From: CAKSUT01 sp045542335
GTDB taxonomy: Bacteria; Bacillota; Clostridia; Oscillospirales; CAG-382
Assembly: GCA_045542335.1 (NCBI GenBank)
Contig: JAZQKV010000042.1
Location: 1 to 13,946 of the forward strand
Direction: 5' to 3'
Length of the DNA stretch: 13,946 nt
Shown one piece after another: positions 1 through 8,177 of the stretch (its first letter is position 1; each line of letters opens with the position of its first letter). The position numbers and the translations under genes are program-made. The notes beneath the pieces are model-generated. The model was not told where the DNA came from. It was given only the letters and a program-made list of their open reading frames with translations, and ran no database searches.

Positions 1-2256
1 AAAAATTATTTCACAGGCAGTAACTTCAGAATACATATAATTGTCACGGTTATGCTTGCGGCAGTTGTTGCAATAATCGCAAGGCTGTTCTGGCTTCAGA
101 TTATTGACGCAGACGGATATCGTGAAGGAGCATATAATCAGTACACAAGAGAGTTGACAATCGGTGCAAAGCGTGGTATAATATATGATAGAAATATGTC
201 CGAGCTTGCAGTTAACCAAACGGTTGAGAACGTGTTTCTTTCACCCAAAACAATAGAACAGAAAGACCGGAGAAAAATCGCAGAAGGTCTTTCCGGCATC
301 CTCGGCGTTGAAAAGACACTCATTTATCAGCGTATGGAAAAGGTTAACAGCCAATACGAAGTTATTAAGCGCAGAGTTGACCGCAACACTGCTGACAACG
401 TAAGACGTTTCCTTGAACAAGAAGAGATAAAACAGGGCGTGCATCTTGAGGAGGACACACTTCGTTACTACCCCGAGGGACATCTTGCTTCCCACGTCCT
501 TGGATTTACAAATTATGACGGTGACGGCGCATATGGCATTGAAGCCGAGTATAACAAGTATCTTAAAGGCGTACCCGGAAGAATTGTAACTGCAAGAAAT
601 GCAAGCGGTGACGATATGCCGTTTAAATATGAAAGCTATATTGATTCCCAAAGCGGAAGCAACGTTGTTCTGACAATTGATAAGAATATTCAGGCGTTTA
701 TCGAAAAGAATCTTGAAGCGGCACTTGTTGATACACAGGCAAAAAACAGAGTTCTCGGAATTGTTATGGACGTTAATACCGGAGAAATCCTCGGAATGTC
801 AACAAAACCCGATTACGATCCCAATTCCCCCTCAACTCTTGATAACCTTTCCATTAACAAGCTGAATCTTGCCGCAACCGATCCCGAACGACTTCAGCCC
901 AAGTTTACCGGAGCGAATAAAGTTCTCACGATTGAAGAATATCAGAATGAACTTATGATGAATATGTGGACAAATAAAGGCGTTGGCGAAAGCTATGAGC
1001 CGGGTTCCACGTTCAAAATTATCACATCCGCAATGGCTCTTGAAGAAGGACTTGTTTCTGAAACCGAAACATTTAACTGTACCGGTGAAGTTCAGGTTGC
1101 CGACAGACTTATTCACTGTCACAACGTGTATGGACACGGTGTTGAAAGCTTTGAACAGGGACTTCAGAATTCATGTAACCCTGTCTTTATGACTCTTGCT
1201 AAAAGACTTGGCAGATCTCGGTTTTATAACTACTTTGAACTTTTCGGACTTACCGAAAAGACAAACATCGACCTTCCCGCAGAAGCAAGACCTATCTATC
1301 ACACCACAATGTCCTCCTTCAATGAAGTTGAACTTGCAGTTTACTCTTTCGGACAGACCTTTAAGGTAACGCCTGTTTCTCTTCTCTCGGCTGTGTCCTC
1401 TGTTGCAAACGGAGGAAAACTCATGAAGCCTCACATTGTAAAAAAGCTTGTCGACGACGAGGGTAACACAATTGAGAGCTTTGAGCCGGAGGTTTTGAGA
1501 ACAGTTTGTTCAGAGGCAACCTCGGAGAAAATCATGCGTTATCTCGCAAACGGAATAACTGTTGGCTCAACCAAAAATGCATATGTCAGAGGCTATTCTG
1601 TTGCAGCAAAAACAGGTACATCACAGAAGCGAGATAAAGTAAATCCCGAATCGGGCGAAGAAGACCTTTATATCGGATCTTGCGTTGCCTTTGCTCCTGC
1701 GGAGAATCCGGAAGTTGCAGTTCTTGTAGTTATCGACGAGCCTTATGGTGACAGCTATTACGGTGGAACTATTGCCGCACCTGTTGTCGGCTCGATTCTT
1801 TCTGACGTACTCCCTTACCTTGGCGTCGAACCCACGGAAGACACATCTTCTGCAAATGACGTAACCGTTCTCAATTACAGAGGACAGGCTCTCAAGGAAG
1901 TCAGAGAAAGTCTTGAAACCATGGGACTTAAAGCAAAAATCATGGGTAATGGCGGCTCTGTAACAGAACAGTATCCAAAGGAAGGAAGCGTTATAACAAA
2001 GGGCGGCGTTGTTGTGCTTTACACAGGTGATGCAACTCCCTCCGATGATGTAACCGTCCCCGATGTTACCGGCATGAGTGCCGCACAGGCAAATAAAGCT
2101 CTTGTAAATGCAGGACTTAATATAAGCATTTCCGGTGCTCACGCAGACACAATCGGCGGTGCTGTTGCATATAAGCAATCTCCTGTCGGAGGTTCTTCTG
2201 CAAGACCCGGAACAATTGTCACAGTTGATTTTCTTCACCAGGATGTTTCCGATTGA
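1..2256 (+). CDS. ftsI: Division transpeptidase, PBP2B/SpoVD type with two PASTA domains (5' partial)
   Basis: Class B penicillin-binding protein that crosslinks septal peptidoglycan outside the membrane. The reading frame is open from base 1; the ATG at 52 is internal, because the codons before it (KNYFTGSNFR...) lead straight into the membrane anchor, so the true start lies upstream. Counting from the ATG at 52: transmembrane anchor about 1-17, dimerisation domain about 25-200, transpeptidase about 225-590. Active-site motifs are STFK (Ser319, nucleophile), SCN (374-376) and KTG (520-522). Two PASTA domains follow (about 603-661 and 666-729). Two PASTA domains match B. subtilis PBP2B more than SpoVD, which has one, so vegetative or sporulation use cannot be settled here. 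An unusual polar stretch (about 258-300) precedes the nucleophile. mraY follows 49 bp downstream, with no murE or murF between. Confidence 0.93.
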   Translation, partial: KNYFTGSNFRIHIIVTVMLAAVVAIIARLFWLQIIDADGYREGAYNQYTRELTIGAKRGIIYDRNMSELAVNQTVENVFLSPKTIEQKDRRKIAEGLSGILGVEKTLIYQRMEKVNSQYEVIKRRVDRNTADNVRRFLEQEEIKQGVHLEEDTLRYYPEGHLASHVLGFTNYDGDGAYGIEAEYNKYLKGVPGRIVTARNASGDDMPFKYESYIDSQSGSNVVLTIDKNIQAFIEKNLEAALVDTQAKNRVLGIVMDVNTGEILGMSTKPDYDPNSPSTLDNLSINKLNLAATDPERLQPKFTGANKVLTIEEYQNELMMNMWTNKGVGESYEPGSTFKIITSAMALEEGLVSETETFNCTGEVQVADRLIHCHNVYGHGVESFEQGLQNSCNPVFMTLAKRLGRSRFYNYFELFGLTEKTNIDLPAEARPIYHTTMSSFNEVELAVYSFGQTFKVTPVSLLSAVSSVANGGKLMKPHIVKKLVDDEGNTIESFEPEVLRTVCSEATSEKIMRYLANGITVGSTKNAYVRGYSVAAKTGTSQKRDKVNPESGEEDLYIGSCVAFAPAENPEVAVLVVIDEPYGDSYYGGTIAAPVVGSILSDVLPYLGVEPTEDTSSANDVTVLNYRGQALKEVRESLETMGLKAKIMGNGGSVTEQYPKEGSVITKGGVVVLYTGDATPSDDVTVPDVTGMSAAQANKALVNAGLNISISGAHADTIGGAVAYKQSPVGGSSARPGTIVTVDFLHQDVSD

Positions 2257-2305
2257 TTCAATTTTTCAAGGTTGACTTTAATCAAAATTAAAAGAAGGTG
2301 CTTTT

Positions 2306-3301
2306 ATGATAAGCAAGTTTATAATCAGTTTGCTTTTGTCGTTTGTAATAACGGCAGTACTTGGAAGATTCTTGATCCCTGTGCTAAAGAGCGTTAAAAT
2401 GGGACAGAAGATTCTTGACATTGGTCCTCGCTGGCATAAGTCAAAAGAGGGCACTCCCACAATGGGCGGCTTGTTCTTTATAATTGCAATATGCACTGTT
2501 GTTTTCACAGTCGGTGTTTTTGAAGCATCGAAATTTGAGAATGAGCTTAAAATGCTTATCGTCAATGTTGCATTCATGCTTCTCTGTGGACTAACAGGAT
2601 TTATCGACGACTATGTTAAGTTTTTCAAAAAGCAGAATAAGGGTCTTTCAGCTAATCAGAAAATGCTTCTTCAGCTTGTTTCGGCGGCTCTTTACCTTGT
2701 TGGTCTCGGATACCTTGGTAAGCTTTCAACAAGTGTTGACATTCCGTTTACCGACTTCAATCTTGAGCTTGGAATCCTTTATTATCCGCTTGCAATTCTT
2801 GGCATTGTTTTCTTTGTGAATGCCGTTAATCTCACAGACGGAATTGACGGACTTGCTTCCTCGGTAACGCTTATGGCGACAGCATTTTTGTCGGTTGTGT
2901 CATATAAGCTTTATTGTGACTATGATGATGCAACACTCCTCATACTTTGCGGCGCAATAATCGGCGGAATGTTTGGCTTTCTTGTGTATAATTTTCACCC
3001 TGCAAGAGTTTTCATGGGCGACACAGGCTCGCTTTTCCTTGGCGGTGCACTTGTATGCCTTGCTTTTTGGATAAATAAGCCGATTATTCTGCTCGGAGTG
3101 GGAATAATATACATAATTGAAGCTCTTTCTGTTATGATTCAGGTGACAGTTTATAAGCTCACCAAAAAGAGAGTGTTCAAAATGACACCTATCCACCACC
3201 ATTTTGAAATGTGCGGTTGGGGAGAAATCAAAATTGTGACAGTGTTTTCGCTTGTCACTGCAATAATGGCAGCAGTAATCTGTATTGGATATTTGGCTTG
3301 A
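2306..3301 (+). CDS. mraY: Phospho-N-acetylmuramoyl-pentapeptide transferase MraY
   Basis: Integral membrane enzyme that transfers phospho-MurNAc-pentapeptide from UDP to undecaprenyl phosphate, giving lipid I on the inner face of the membrane. The 331 residues and many hydrophobic segments are typical of the family. Visible signatures are the Asp pair D101-D102 (FIDDYVK), NLTDGIDGLA at 175-184, GDTGSLFLGG with D239, and the HHH motif 297-299 (TPIHHHFE). The ATG is preceded by AGAAGG at 2293-2298 with suitable spacing. The gene lies between the transpeptidase and ftsW, where murF (before) and murD (after) usually sit; both are absent. The 24-bp gap to ftsW and lack of a terminator point to cotranscription. 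Identity is near certain. Confidence 0.97.
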   Translation: MISKFIISLLLSFVITAVLGRFLIPVLKSVKMGQKILDIGPRWHKSKEGTPTMGGLFFIIAICTVVFTVGVFEASKFENELKMLIVNVAFMLLCGLTGFIDDYVKFFKKQNKGLSANQKMLLQLVSAALYLVGLGYLGKLSTSVDIPFTDFNLELGILYYPLAILGIVFFVNAVNLTDGIDGLASSVTLMATAFLSVVSYKLYCDYDDATLLILCGAIIGGMFGFLVYNFHPARVFMGDTGSLFLGGALVCLAFWINKPIILLGVGIIYIIEALSVMIQVTVYKLTKKRVFKMTPIHHHFEMCGWGEIKIVTVFSLVTAIMAAVICIGYLA

Positions 3302-3308
3302 AATATTT

Positions 3309-3316
3309 GAAAGGGG
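3309..3316 (+). promoter_or_regulatory. Ribosome binding site that sets the GTG start of ftsW
   Basis: GAAAGGGG lies 9 bases before the GTG at 3326. It supports the GTG over the first in-frame ATG at 3407, which has no comparable site and would remove 27 residues. The surrounding TTTGAAAGGGG..ACAA is repeated before murG. Confidence 0.7.
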
Positions 3317-3325
3317 ACAAGAAAC

Positions 3326-4732
3326 GTGAATTTGCTTAAAAGATTTTCTTTAAGAAACAGAAGCAATGACCCGAGTGTTGCAGGCATTTACAGAGTTAAA
3401 GGCAACATGGACTATCTTTTCTTTGCACTTGTGCTTGTAATAGTTGCAATTGGAACAATCATGGTTTTCAGCGCAAGCTATTCATATGCAAGGGAATTTG
3501 AAAAGGGCGATAGCTATTTTTATGCAAGAAAACAGCTCATATGGGCTTTCGCCGGCGCATTTGTCATGCTCTTCGTTTCTTTCGTTGATGTCAACATTGT
3601 AAGAAAATTCTCATATACACTTTTTCTTGTCAGCCTTGGCTTGATGATTGTGGTAATTTTTGCGCCTGAAAACATTGCCCCCACTGTTAACGGTGCGAAA
3701 AGATGGCTTGTTATTCCCGGACTTGGACAGTTCCAGCCGTCTGAAGTTTATAAATTTGCGGTAATTCTGTTGCTGTCGGACTATATTTGCAAAAAACGAG
3801 ATAAAATCATGTCCGATGATAAACACACTTCTTTTGTTTACGGTATTTTGCCTTATATCGGTGTAATTGCTGTAAGCGGCATCGTAATGTATTTTCAGCC
3901 TCACAATTCAGGTCTTATTATTATCGCAGGTCTTGTTCTTGTTATGATGTTCATAGGCGAAACAAGATGGAGATACTTCGGTTTTGCGGCAATTCTTGCC
4001 GCAGCAGGAATTCTTGTTATTGCCGCAACTTTCTCTCATGTAAGAGCAAGATTTGAGGTTTGGTTTAATCCGTTTGACTTTATGGACGGAAAAGGTTGGC
4101 AGCCTGCTCAGGCACTTTACGCAATTTCCGCAGGCGGTCTTTTTGGAGTCGGTCTCGGAAACAGTAATCAGAAGCAGCTTTACATCCCCGAGCCTCAAAA
4201 TGACTACATTTTCCCTGTTTTCTGCGAGGAATTTGGTTTTGTCGGAGCTGTTGCCGTTATCATTCTTTATGTCGTGCTCATTTACAGAGGCATTACAATT
4301 GCTATGAAAGCAGTTGACCGTTTTTCAAGGCTTCTCGCTCTTGGAGTAATTTTGCAGATTGCAATTCAGGCAATTCTTAACCTTTTTGTTGTCACGAATA
4401 TGCTTCCAAGTACCGGTATTTCCTTGCCTTTCTTCAGCTATGGTGGCTCGTCAATGCTTGTTCTCATGGCGGAAATGGGTGTTATTTTAAGTATTTCGCG
4501 AGATTCACTTGTTGATAAGCGTCAGCCTTCACAGTTAAGAATGCAAGGTGCAATTAAGAGGGCATCTTCAGAAAGAACGCAAGCAAGAGTTCAACCTGCG
4601 CAAAGTAATGCACCTCAACAGGTTAAAAGAAACACAAATCAAAAGTCTGTAAAACAACAGGGAAATGCGCAAAACGGTGCTTCAAGAATTAACGGTCAGA
4701 ATATATCAGACCGTAAAACAAATCTTCATTGA
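3326..4732 (+). CDS. ftsW: Septal peptidoglycan glycosyltransferase FtsW (SEDS family)
   Basis: SEDS-family membrane protein that polymerises lipid II glycan strands at the division site together with its class B PBP, here encoded two genes upstream. Start is GTG, set by the GAAAGGGG at 3309-3316. Family features seen: many membrane segments from about residue 29, PSEVYKF at 138-144, the extracellular loop NDYIF whose D293 fits the essential Asp of the family (E. coli FtsW D297), GLGLG-type loop before it, and the terminal LPFFSYGGSS (Gly-Gly 373-374). Length is 468 residues, longer than many relatives because of a tail of about 70 residues rich in Gln, Asn, Lys and Arg after the last membrane segment. 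By position in the cluster it is the FtsW/SpoVE paralogue rather than RodA. murD, usually between mraY and ftsW, is absent. Confidence 0.95.
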   Translation: MNLLKRFSLRNRSNDPSVAGIYRVKGNMDYLFFALVLVIVAIGTIMVFSASYSYAREFEKGDSYFYARKQLIWAFAGAFVMLFVSFVDVNIVRKFSYTLFLVSLGLMIVVIFAPENIAPTVNGAKRWLVIPGLGQFQPSEVYKFAVILLLSDYICKKRDKIMSDDKHTSFVYGILPYIGVIAVSGIVMYFQPHNSGLIIIAGLVLVMMFIGETRWRYFGFAAILAAAGILVIAATFSHVRARFEVWFNPFDFMDGKGWQPAQALYAISAGGLFGVGLGNSNQKQLYIPEPQNDYIFPVFCEEFGFVGAVAVIILYVVLIYRGITIAMKAVDRFSRLLALGVILQIAIQAILNLFVVTNMLPSTGISLPFFSYGGSSMLVLMAEMGVILSISRDSLVDKRQPSQLRMQGAIKRASSERTQARVQPAQSNAPQQVKRNTNQKSVKQQGNAQNGASRINGQNISDRKTNLH

Positions 4733-4743
4733 ATTTGACCTTT

Positions 4744-4753
4744 GAAAGGGGGG
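4744..4753 (+). promoter_or_regulatory. Ribosome binding site that sets the GTG start of murG
   Basis: GAAAGGGGGG lies 7 bases before the GTG at 4761. No in-frame ATG lies nearby, and the GTG start puts the glycine-rich nucleotide-sugar loop at residues 7-12, as expected for MurG. Confidence 0.7.
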
Positions 4754-4760
4754 ACAAAGT

Positions 4761-5882
4761 GTGAGAGTTCTTCTCAGCGGCGGCGGCACGGGCGGTCACA
4801 TAAATCCGGCTCTTGCAATAGCGGCAAAAATCAAGGAAAAGCATCCTGAGGCGGTAATTGAGTTTATCGGAACTTCCCGTGGACTTGAAACAACGCTTGT
4901 GCCCAGGGAGGGATATAAGCTTCACCTTGTAAACGTCAGAGGCTTTAAGCGTAAGCTTTGCGCAGAAACCTTTGTTGCACTCAAGGAAGCGGTTACATCT
5001 GTATTTGAAGCCAAAAAGATTATTAAAGAGTTTAAGCCCGACGTTGTGATTGGCACGGGCGGATATGTATGCTGGCCTGTTCTTAAGGCTGCAGCACAAA
5101 TGAAAATACCCACAGCCGTACACGAGCAAAACGCTTTTGCAGGAGTAACAAATAAGATGCTTGCAAAATATGTTGACAAAGTTATGATAAGCTTTGAGGC
5201 GGCAAGAAGGTATTTTCCCGAAAGCAAGGTTGTTCTCACAGGTAATCCTATAAAAGACGAAATGTTGCGTGCTGACAGAATTTCAGCCAGAGCACAACTT
5301 GGCGTCGACGATGATACCCCCGTGATTCTCTCCTATGGTGGCAGCCTCGGTGCACGCAGGGTTAATGAAACAAGCATTGAAGTGATCGAACGTTTTTCCG
5401 AAAACGCCAAAGTGTTTCATATCCATGCAACAGGAAAGATATATTATGAGGACACTAAAGAACGACTTCTTAAAAGAGGCTACACTGAAACACAAAAAGG
5501 TGAGCTTCGCAAGGGAAACGTCGTTGTAAGGGAGTATATTTATAATATGCCATCTCTTATGAGTGCCGCCGATGTTCTTGTATGCAGGGCGGGTGCGATG
5601 ACAATGTCAGAGGTTTCCGCAATGGGAAAGGCGGCGGTTATAATTCCGTCTCCCAATGTCACAGACAATCATCAGTATAAAAATGCAAAGGTACTCGCCG
5701 ATGCCAACAGCGGAATACTTATTGAGGAAAGCAATCTTAACGGAGAAACACTCGTAAAGGCAGTAAAAGAGCTTTGTGAGGATAAGAAAAAGCGTCAGAG
5801 CATCCAGGAAAATGTCCGACAATTTGCCGTCTGCGACAGCCTTGAAAGGATTTATTCCGTAATAGAAGAAATTACAAAATAA
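4761..5882 (+). CDS. murG: Lipid II synthase MurG (UDP-GlcNAc:lipid I GlcNAc transferase)
   Basis: Peripheral membrane GT-B glycosyltransferase that adds GlcNAc from UDP-GlcNAc to lipid I, making lipid II, the substrate of FtsW. Length 373 residues, normal for MurG. N-terminal acceptor domain: GGGTGGH at 7-13 followed by INPALAIA, then TGGYVCWP and HEQNAFAGVTNK. C-terminal donor domain: GGSLGA, the region YNMPSLMSAADVLVCRAGAMTMSE with the Glu that contacts the nucleotide sugar, and the NHQYKNA stretch. It starts with GTG, like ftsW. It lies 28 bp after ftsW and 14 bp before ftsQ, so cotranscription is likely. murB and murC, often next to murG in Firmicutes, are not here. Confidence 0.96.
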   Translation: MRVLLSGGGTGGHINPALAIAAKIKEKHPEAVIEFIGTSRGLETTLVPREGYKLHLVNVRGFKRKLCAETFVALKEAVTSVFEAKKIIKEFKPDVVIGTGGYVCWPVLKAAAQMKIPTAVHEQNAFAGVTNKMLAKYVDKVMISFEAARRYFPESKVVLTGNPIKDEMLRADRISARAQLGVDDDTPVILSYGGSLGARRVNETSIEVIERFSENAKVFHIHATGKIYYEDTKERLLKRGYTETQKGELRKGNVVVREYIYNMPSLMSAADVLVCRAGAMTMSEVSAMGKAAVIIPSPNVTDNHQYKNAKVLADANSGILIEESNLNGETLVKAVKELCEDKKKRQSIQENVRQFAVCDSLERIYSVIEEITK

Positions 5883-5896
5883 TCGGAGGAAGCAAA

Positions 5897-6763
5897 ATGG
5901 CAAGAGCCGAGGAAAACGGCGCTACAACAAAGACAGACAACGCCGAAAGAACCAAGGATATCTATAAGAGCTCATATAGCTATAAACCCCGCACAACTGA
6001 TAGTGAACAAGGATTGAGAATGAGAAAAACAAAGTCCGGCGCAGGGCGTTTTGTGGCTTTTGTAATTGCCGCTGTAATTCTCTTTGCGTCACTTACCCTT
6101 ACAGTTCATATATGCTTTAAAGTTGAAAACATATATGTTGAAGGTAATTATCACTATTCCAAAGCAGATATTATTTCAAGAAGCGGAATAACAGAGGGAA
6201 TGAATATGTATTCCGTAAAGAAAAATGAAGTAAAGAGCAATATCCTAGAAAAACTCAACGGAATAAGCGAGGTTACTGTCACAAGAAAGCTCCCGTCTGA
6301 TATAACGCTGACAGTTGTTGAGCACGTTCCCGCAATGTACGTTGCAGTTGGCGACAGTTATTATATCCTTTCGTCGAGTATGCTTGTGCTAAGACCTGAA
6401 ACAGATATATCATATATTGAGGAACAGGGACTGATTCGCATCTACACCCCCGACATTCTCGGAGCAATGGCAGGTGAACTTCTCAAGACTGCAGACGAGG
6501 ATGTAGCGCATCTTGTTGCCGAACTTTATGCAAGTCTCACTTCTCTTTCCATGAGCGAGAGAGTAACCGAAATTAACATGACCGATAAGTTTGATATTTC
6601 CGTTAATTATGATGAGAAATATACAATAAAGCTCGGAAACGCACTCAAGCTTCATGAAAAACTAAGCATGGCAAAGCAGATTATGGAAAAGGCTGAAAAA
6701 AAGTATGGTATAATCGATGTTTCAGATGATGACGTGTCAAAAGGTATCCATACTTGGGGATAA
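5897..6763 (+). CDS. ftsQ: Cell division protein FtsQ/DivIB
   Basis: Bitopic membrane protein of the divisome that helps assemble and regulate the FtsW-PBP pair. It has 288 residues: a hydrophilic cytosolic N-terminus (1-50), one transmembrane segment (about 51-73, RFVAFVIAAVILFASLTLTV) and an extracellular POTRA domain (about 75-150, starting VENIYVEGNYHYSKADI) followed by the beta domain. The order (short basic cytosolic part, one helix, POTRA) and position before ftsZ identify it; sequence conservation in this family is low. The start is set by GGAGGA at 5885-5890, 6 bases before ATG. It closes the run of tightly spaced genes from the transpeptidase on; after it comes a 166-bp gap with promoter signals for ftsZ. 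ftsA, often next in bacteria, is missing. Confidence 0.88.
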   Translation: MARAEENGATTKTDNAERTKDIYKSSYSYKPRTTDSEQGLRMRKTKSGAGRFVAFVIAAVILFASLTLTVHICFKVENIYVEGNYHYSKADIISRSGITEGMNMYSVKKNEVKSNILEKLNGISEVTVTRKLPSDITLTVVEHVPAMYVAVGDSYYILSSSMLVLRPETDISYIEEQGLIRIYTPDILGAMAGELLKTADEDVAHLVAELYASLTSLSMSERVTEINMTDKFDISVNYDEKYTIKLGNALKLHEKLSMAKQIMEKAEKKYGIIDVSDDDVSKGIHTWG

Positions 6764-6818
6764 ATGCCGAAAAATTGCATTAAATAATAAACAATATTTA
6801 AATTTTTGCTAAAAGCTA

Positions 6819-6857
6819 TTGCAATTCTTGAAAAAATGCGATATTATATAGTATAAG
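6819..6857 (+). promoter_or_regulatory. Probable sigma-A promoter(s) of ftsZ
   Basis: Two overlapping matches lie in the 166-bp gap between ftsQ and ftsZ: TTGCAA (6819-6824) 17 bases before TATTAT (6842-6847), and TTGAAA (6828-6833) 18 bases before TATAAG (6852-6857). Either would start a leader of roughly 65-80 bases. No strong terminator follows ftsQ, so ftsZ may also be read from upstream. Confidence 0.5.
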
Positions 6858-6863
6858 TATAAT

Positions 6864-6884
6864 TTTGTCGGTGAGTGCGACAAA
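6864..6884 (+). promoter_or_regulatory. Perfect inverted repeat in the ftsZ leader (operator or hairpin)
   Basis: TTTGTCG (6864-6870) and CGACAAA (6878-6884) are perfect 7-bp inverted arms around GTGAGTG. The element lies just after the predicted -10 boxes, at about the transcription start, where a repressor could block initiation; in RNA it would form a small hairpin at the 5' end. No U-tract follows, so it is not a terminator. No known binding-site family was recognised. Confidence 0.45.
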
Positions 6885-6929
6885 GCTTAACTCGGTAATT
6901 TTAGGAAATATAATACAGGAGGAAGTCAA

Positions 6930-8108
6930 ATGCCTTACGAAGAATACGAAAACGTAGTGAAAATTAAGGTTATCGGCGTTGGCGGTGCGGGAAACAATGC
7001 AGTTAACAGAATGATTGAAACAGAAACAAAGGGTGTTGAATTTATTGCTGTCAACACAGACGCAATGGCTCTCAGAAAGAGCACAGCTCCCATGAAAATA
7101 ATGATTGGTGAGAAGATTACCAAGGGCAGAGGCGCAGGCGCAAATCCCATGGTTGGAAAGGGCGCAGCAGAGGAGAACCTTGAGGAAATCAAGAGAGAGC
7201 TCGACGGCGCAGATATGCTCTTTATTACATCCGGTATGGGTGGCGGAACAGGAACCGGTGCGGCGCCTGTTATAGCAAAGCTCGCAAAGGACATGGGAAT
7301 ACTTACAATCGGTGTTGTAACAAAGCCTTTTGCTTTTGAGGGTAAGGTAAGAATGGCTCAGGCAATGGAGGGTATCGACAACCTCAGACAGTATGTAGAC
7401 TCTCTCGTTGTTATTCCTAACGATAAACTCAAGCTTGTAAGTGAAACAAAGATCACAATGATGAACGCCTTTGCAATAGCAGATGACGTTCTCCGTCAGG
7501 CAGTACAGAGCATCTCCGAACTCATCAATGTTCCCGGCTTTATCAACCTTGATTTTGCCGATGTTACAACTATTATGCAGGACGCAGGTCTTGCTCACAT
7601 GGGTATCGGTATTGCAAAGGGCAAGGAAAAGAGCGAATTTGCCGCAAAGGCAGCTATCTCCAGCCCGCTTCTCGAAACAGCAATCACCGGAGCAAGAGGA
7701 CTTATTATCAACTTTACAGTTTCTCCTGACATCAGCCTTGAAGAAGTTGAAGCAACCGCAACAATCATCTCTGCTGAGGCAAATCCCGAAGCCAAGATTA
7801 TCTGGGGTGTTGCATTTGACAGCGACCTTGAGGACGAGATGAAGGTTACAGTTATCGCAACAGGCTTTGCAAAGGAAGGCGACGAGATTGTTCCTCCGCC
7901 TGCAGCTGCTGTAAAAGCCCCTGTTGACGACGACGATGACGAAGCAACTCCCGTTGTAGTCAGAAGCGTGACCGATGCTGAAAAGAAAGCAAACACACCT
8001 GTGGCGGCTCCTAAACCCACTTTCAGCGGAGATCCTGAGGATGATGACATTGATTCCATTGTTCAGCAGTTTGACCTTCTCAATAAAAAGAGAGGCACAA
8101 GATTTTAA
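6930..8108 (+). CDS. ftsZ: Cell division GTPase FtsZ
   Basis: Tubulin-like GTPase that forms the cytokinetic ring. It has 392 residues. GTP-binding signatures: GGAGNN at 18-23 and the tubulin motif GGGTGTG at 104-110. The synergy loop FINLDFADV carries N206, D208 and D211, needed for GTP hydrolysis across the subunit interface. After the core (to about 315) comes an acidic variable linker (VDDDDDEATP...) and a C-terminal end DDIDSIVQQFDLLNKKRGTRF-like, which departs from the usual core D-I-P-x-F-L-R of the peptide bound by FtsA, SepF, EzrA or ZapD-type partners. ATG is preceded by AGGAGG at 6917-6922. It probably has its own promoter(s) and ends the cluster at hairpins 8129-8222. Neither ftsA nor the spoIIGA-sigE-sigG genes that often flank ftsZ in spore formers are present. 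Confidence 0.97.
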   Translation: MPYEEYENVVKIKVIGVGGAGNNAVNRMIETETKGVEFIAVNTDAMALRKSTAPMKIMIGEKITKGRGAGANPMVGKGAAEENLEEIKRELDGADMLFITSGMGGGTGTGAAPVIAKLAKDMGILTIGVVTKPFAFEGKVRMAQAMEGIDNLRQYVDSLVVIPNDKLKLVSETKITMMNAFAIADDVLRQAVQSISELINVPGFINLDFADVTTIMQDAGLAHMGIGIAKGKEKSEFAAKAAISSPLLETAITGARGLIINFTVSPDISLEEVEATATIISAEANPEAKIIWGVAFDSDLEDEMKVTVIATGFAKEGDEIVPPPAAAVKAPVDDDDDEATPVVVRSVTDAEKKANTPVAAPKPTFSGDPEDDDIDSIVQQFDLLNKKRGTRF

Positions 8109-8128
8109 TTTGTAGTCATAATAAAATT

Positions 8129-8164
8129 TACGGGTCAAAGTAGTAAGCTTTGACCCGTAGTTTT
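8129..8164 (+). terminator. Rho-independent terminator of ftsZ
   Basis: A perfect 12-bp stem, TACGGGTCAAAG (8129-8140) and CTTTGACCCGTA (8148-8159), has a 7-base loop and is followed by GTTTTCT. It lies 20 bases after the ftsZ stop. The other side (AAATTTATT when read on the - strand) is also U-rich, so it may act in both directions. Confidence 0.88.
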
Positions 8165-8177
8165 CTAATAAGAGCGT

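Noticed and set aside
52..54. ATG at 52 as the start of the transpeptidase
   Set aside because: The frame is open to base 1, the upstream codons look like coding sequence entering the membrane anchor, and no Shine-Dalgarno precedes 52. The gene is cut by the window edge.
1621..2238. A 205-codon open frame on the - strand inside the transpeptidase gene
   Set aside because: Fully antisense to the PASTA region, Cys-rich composition typical of a reversed coding frame, no neighbouring signals.
3306..4763. TTTGAAAGGGG..ACAA repeated before ftsW and murG (TTTGAAAGG also before the isomerase gene) as a shared regulatory motif
   Set aside because: GAAAGG is complementary to the pyrimidine-rich 3' end of 16S rRNA, so these are best read as extended Shine-Dalgarno sites; the remaining similarity is short.
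6768..6810. AT-rich inverted repeats after ftsQ as a terminator
   Set aside because: Arms such as AAAAATT/AATTTTT are interrupted, contain almost no G or C and would be weak; likely chance in AT-rich DNA.
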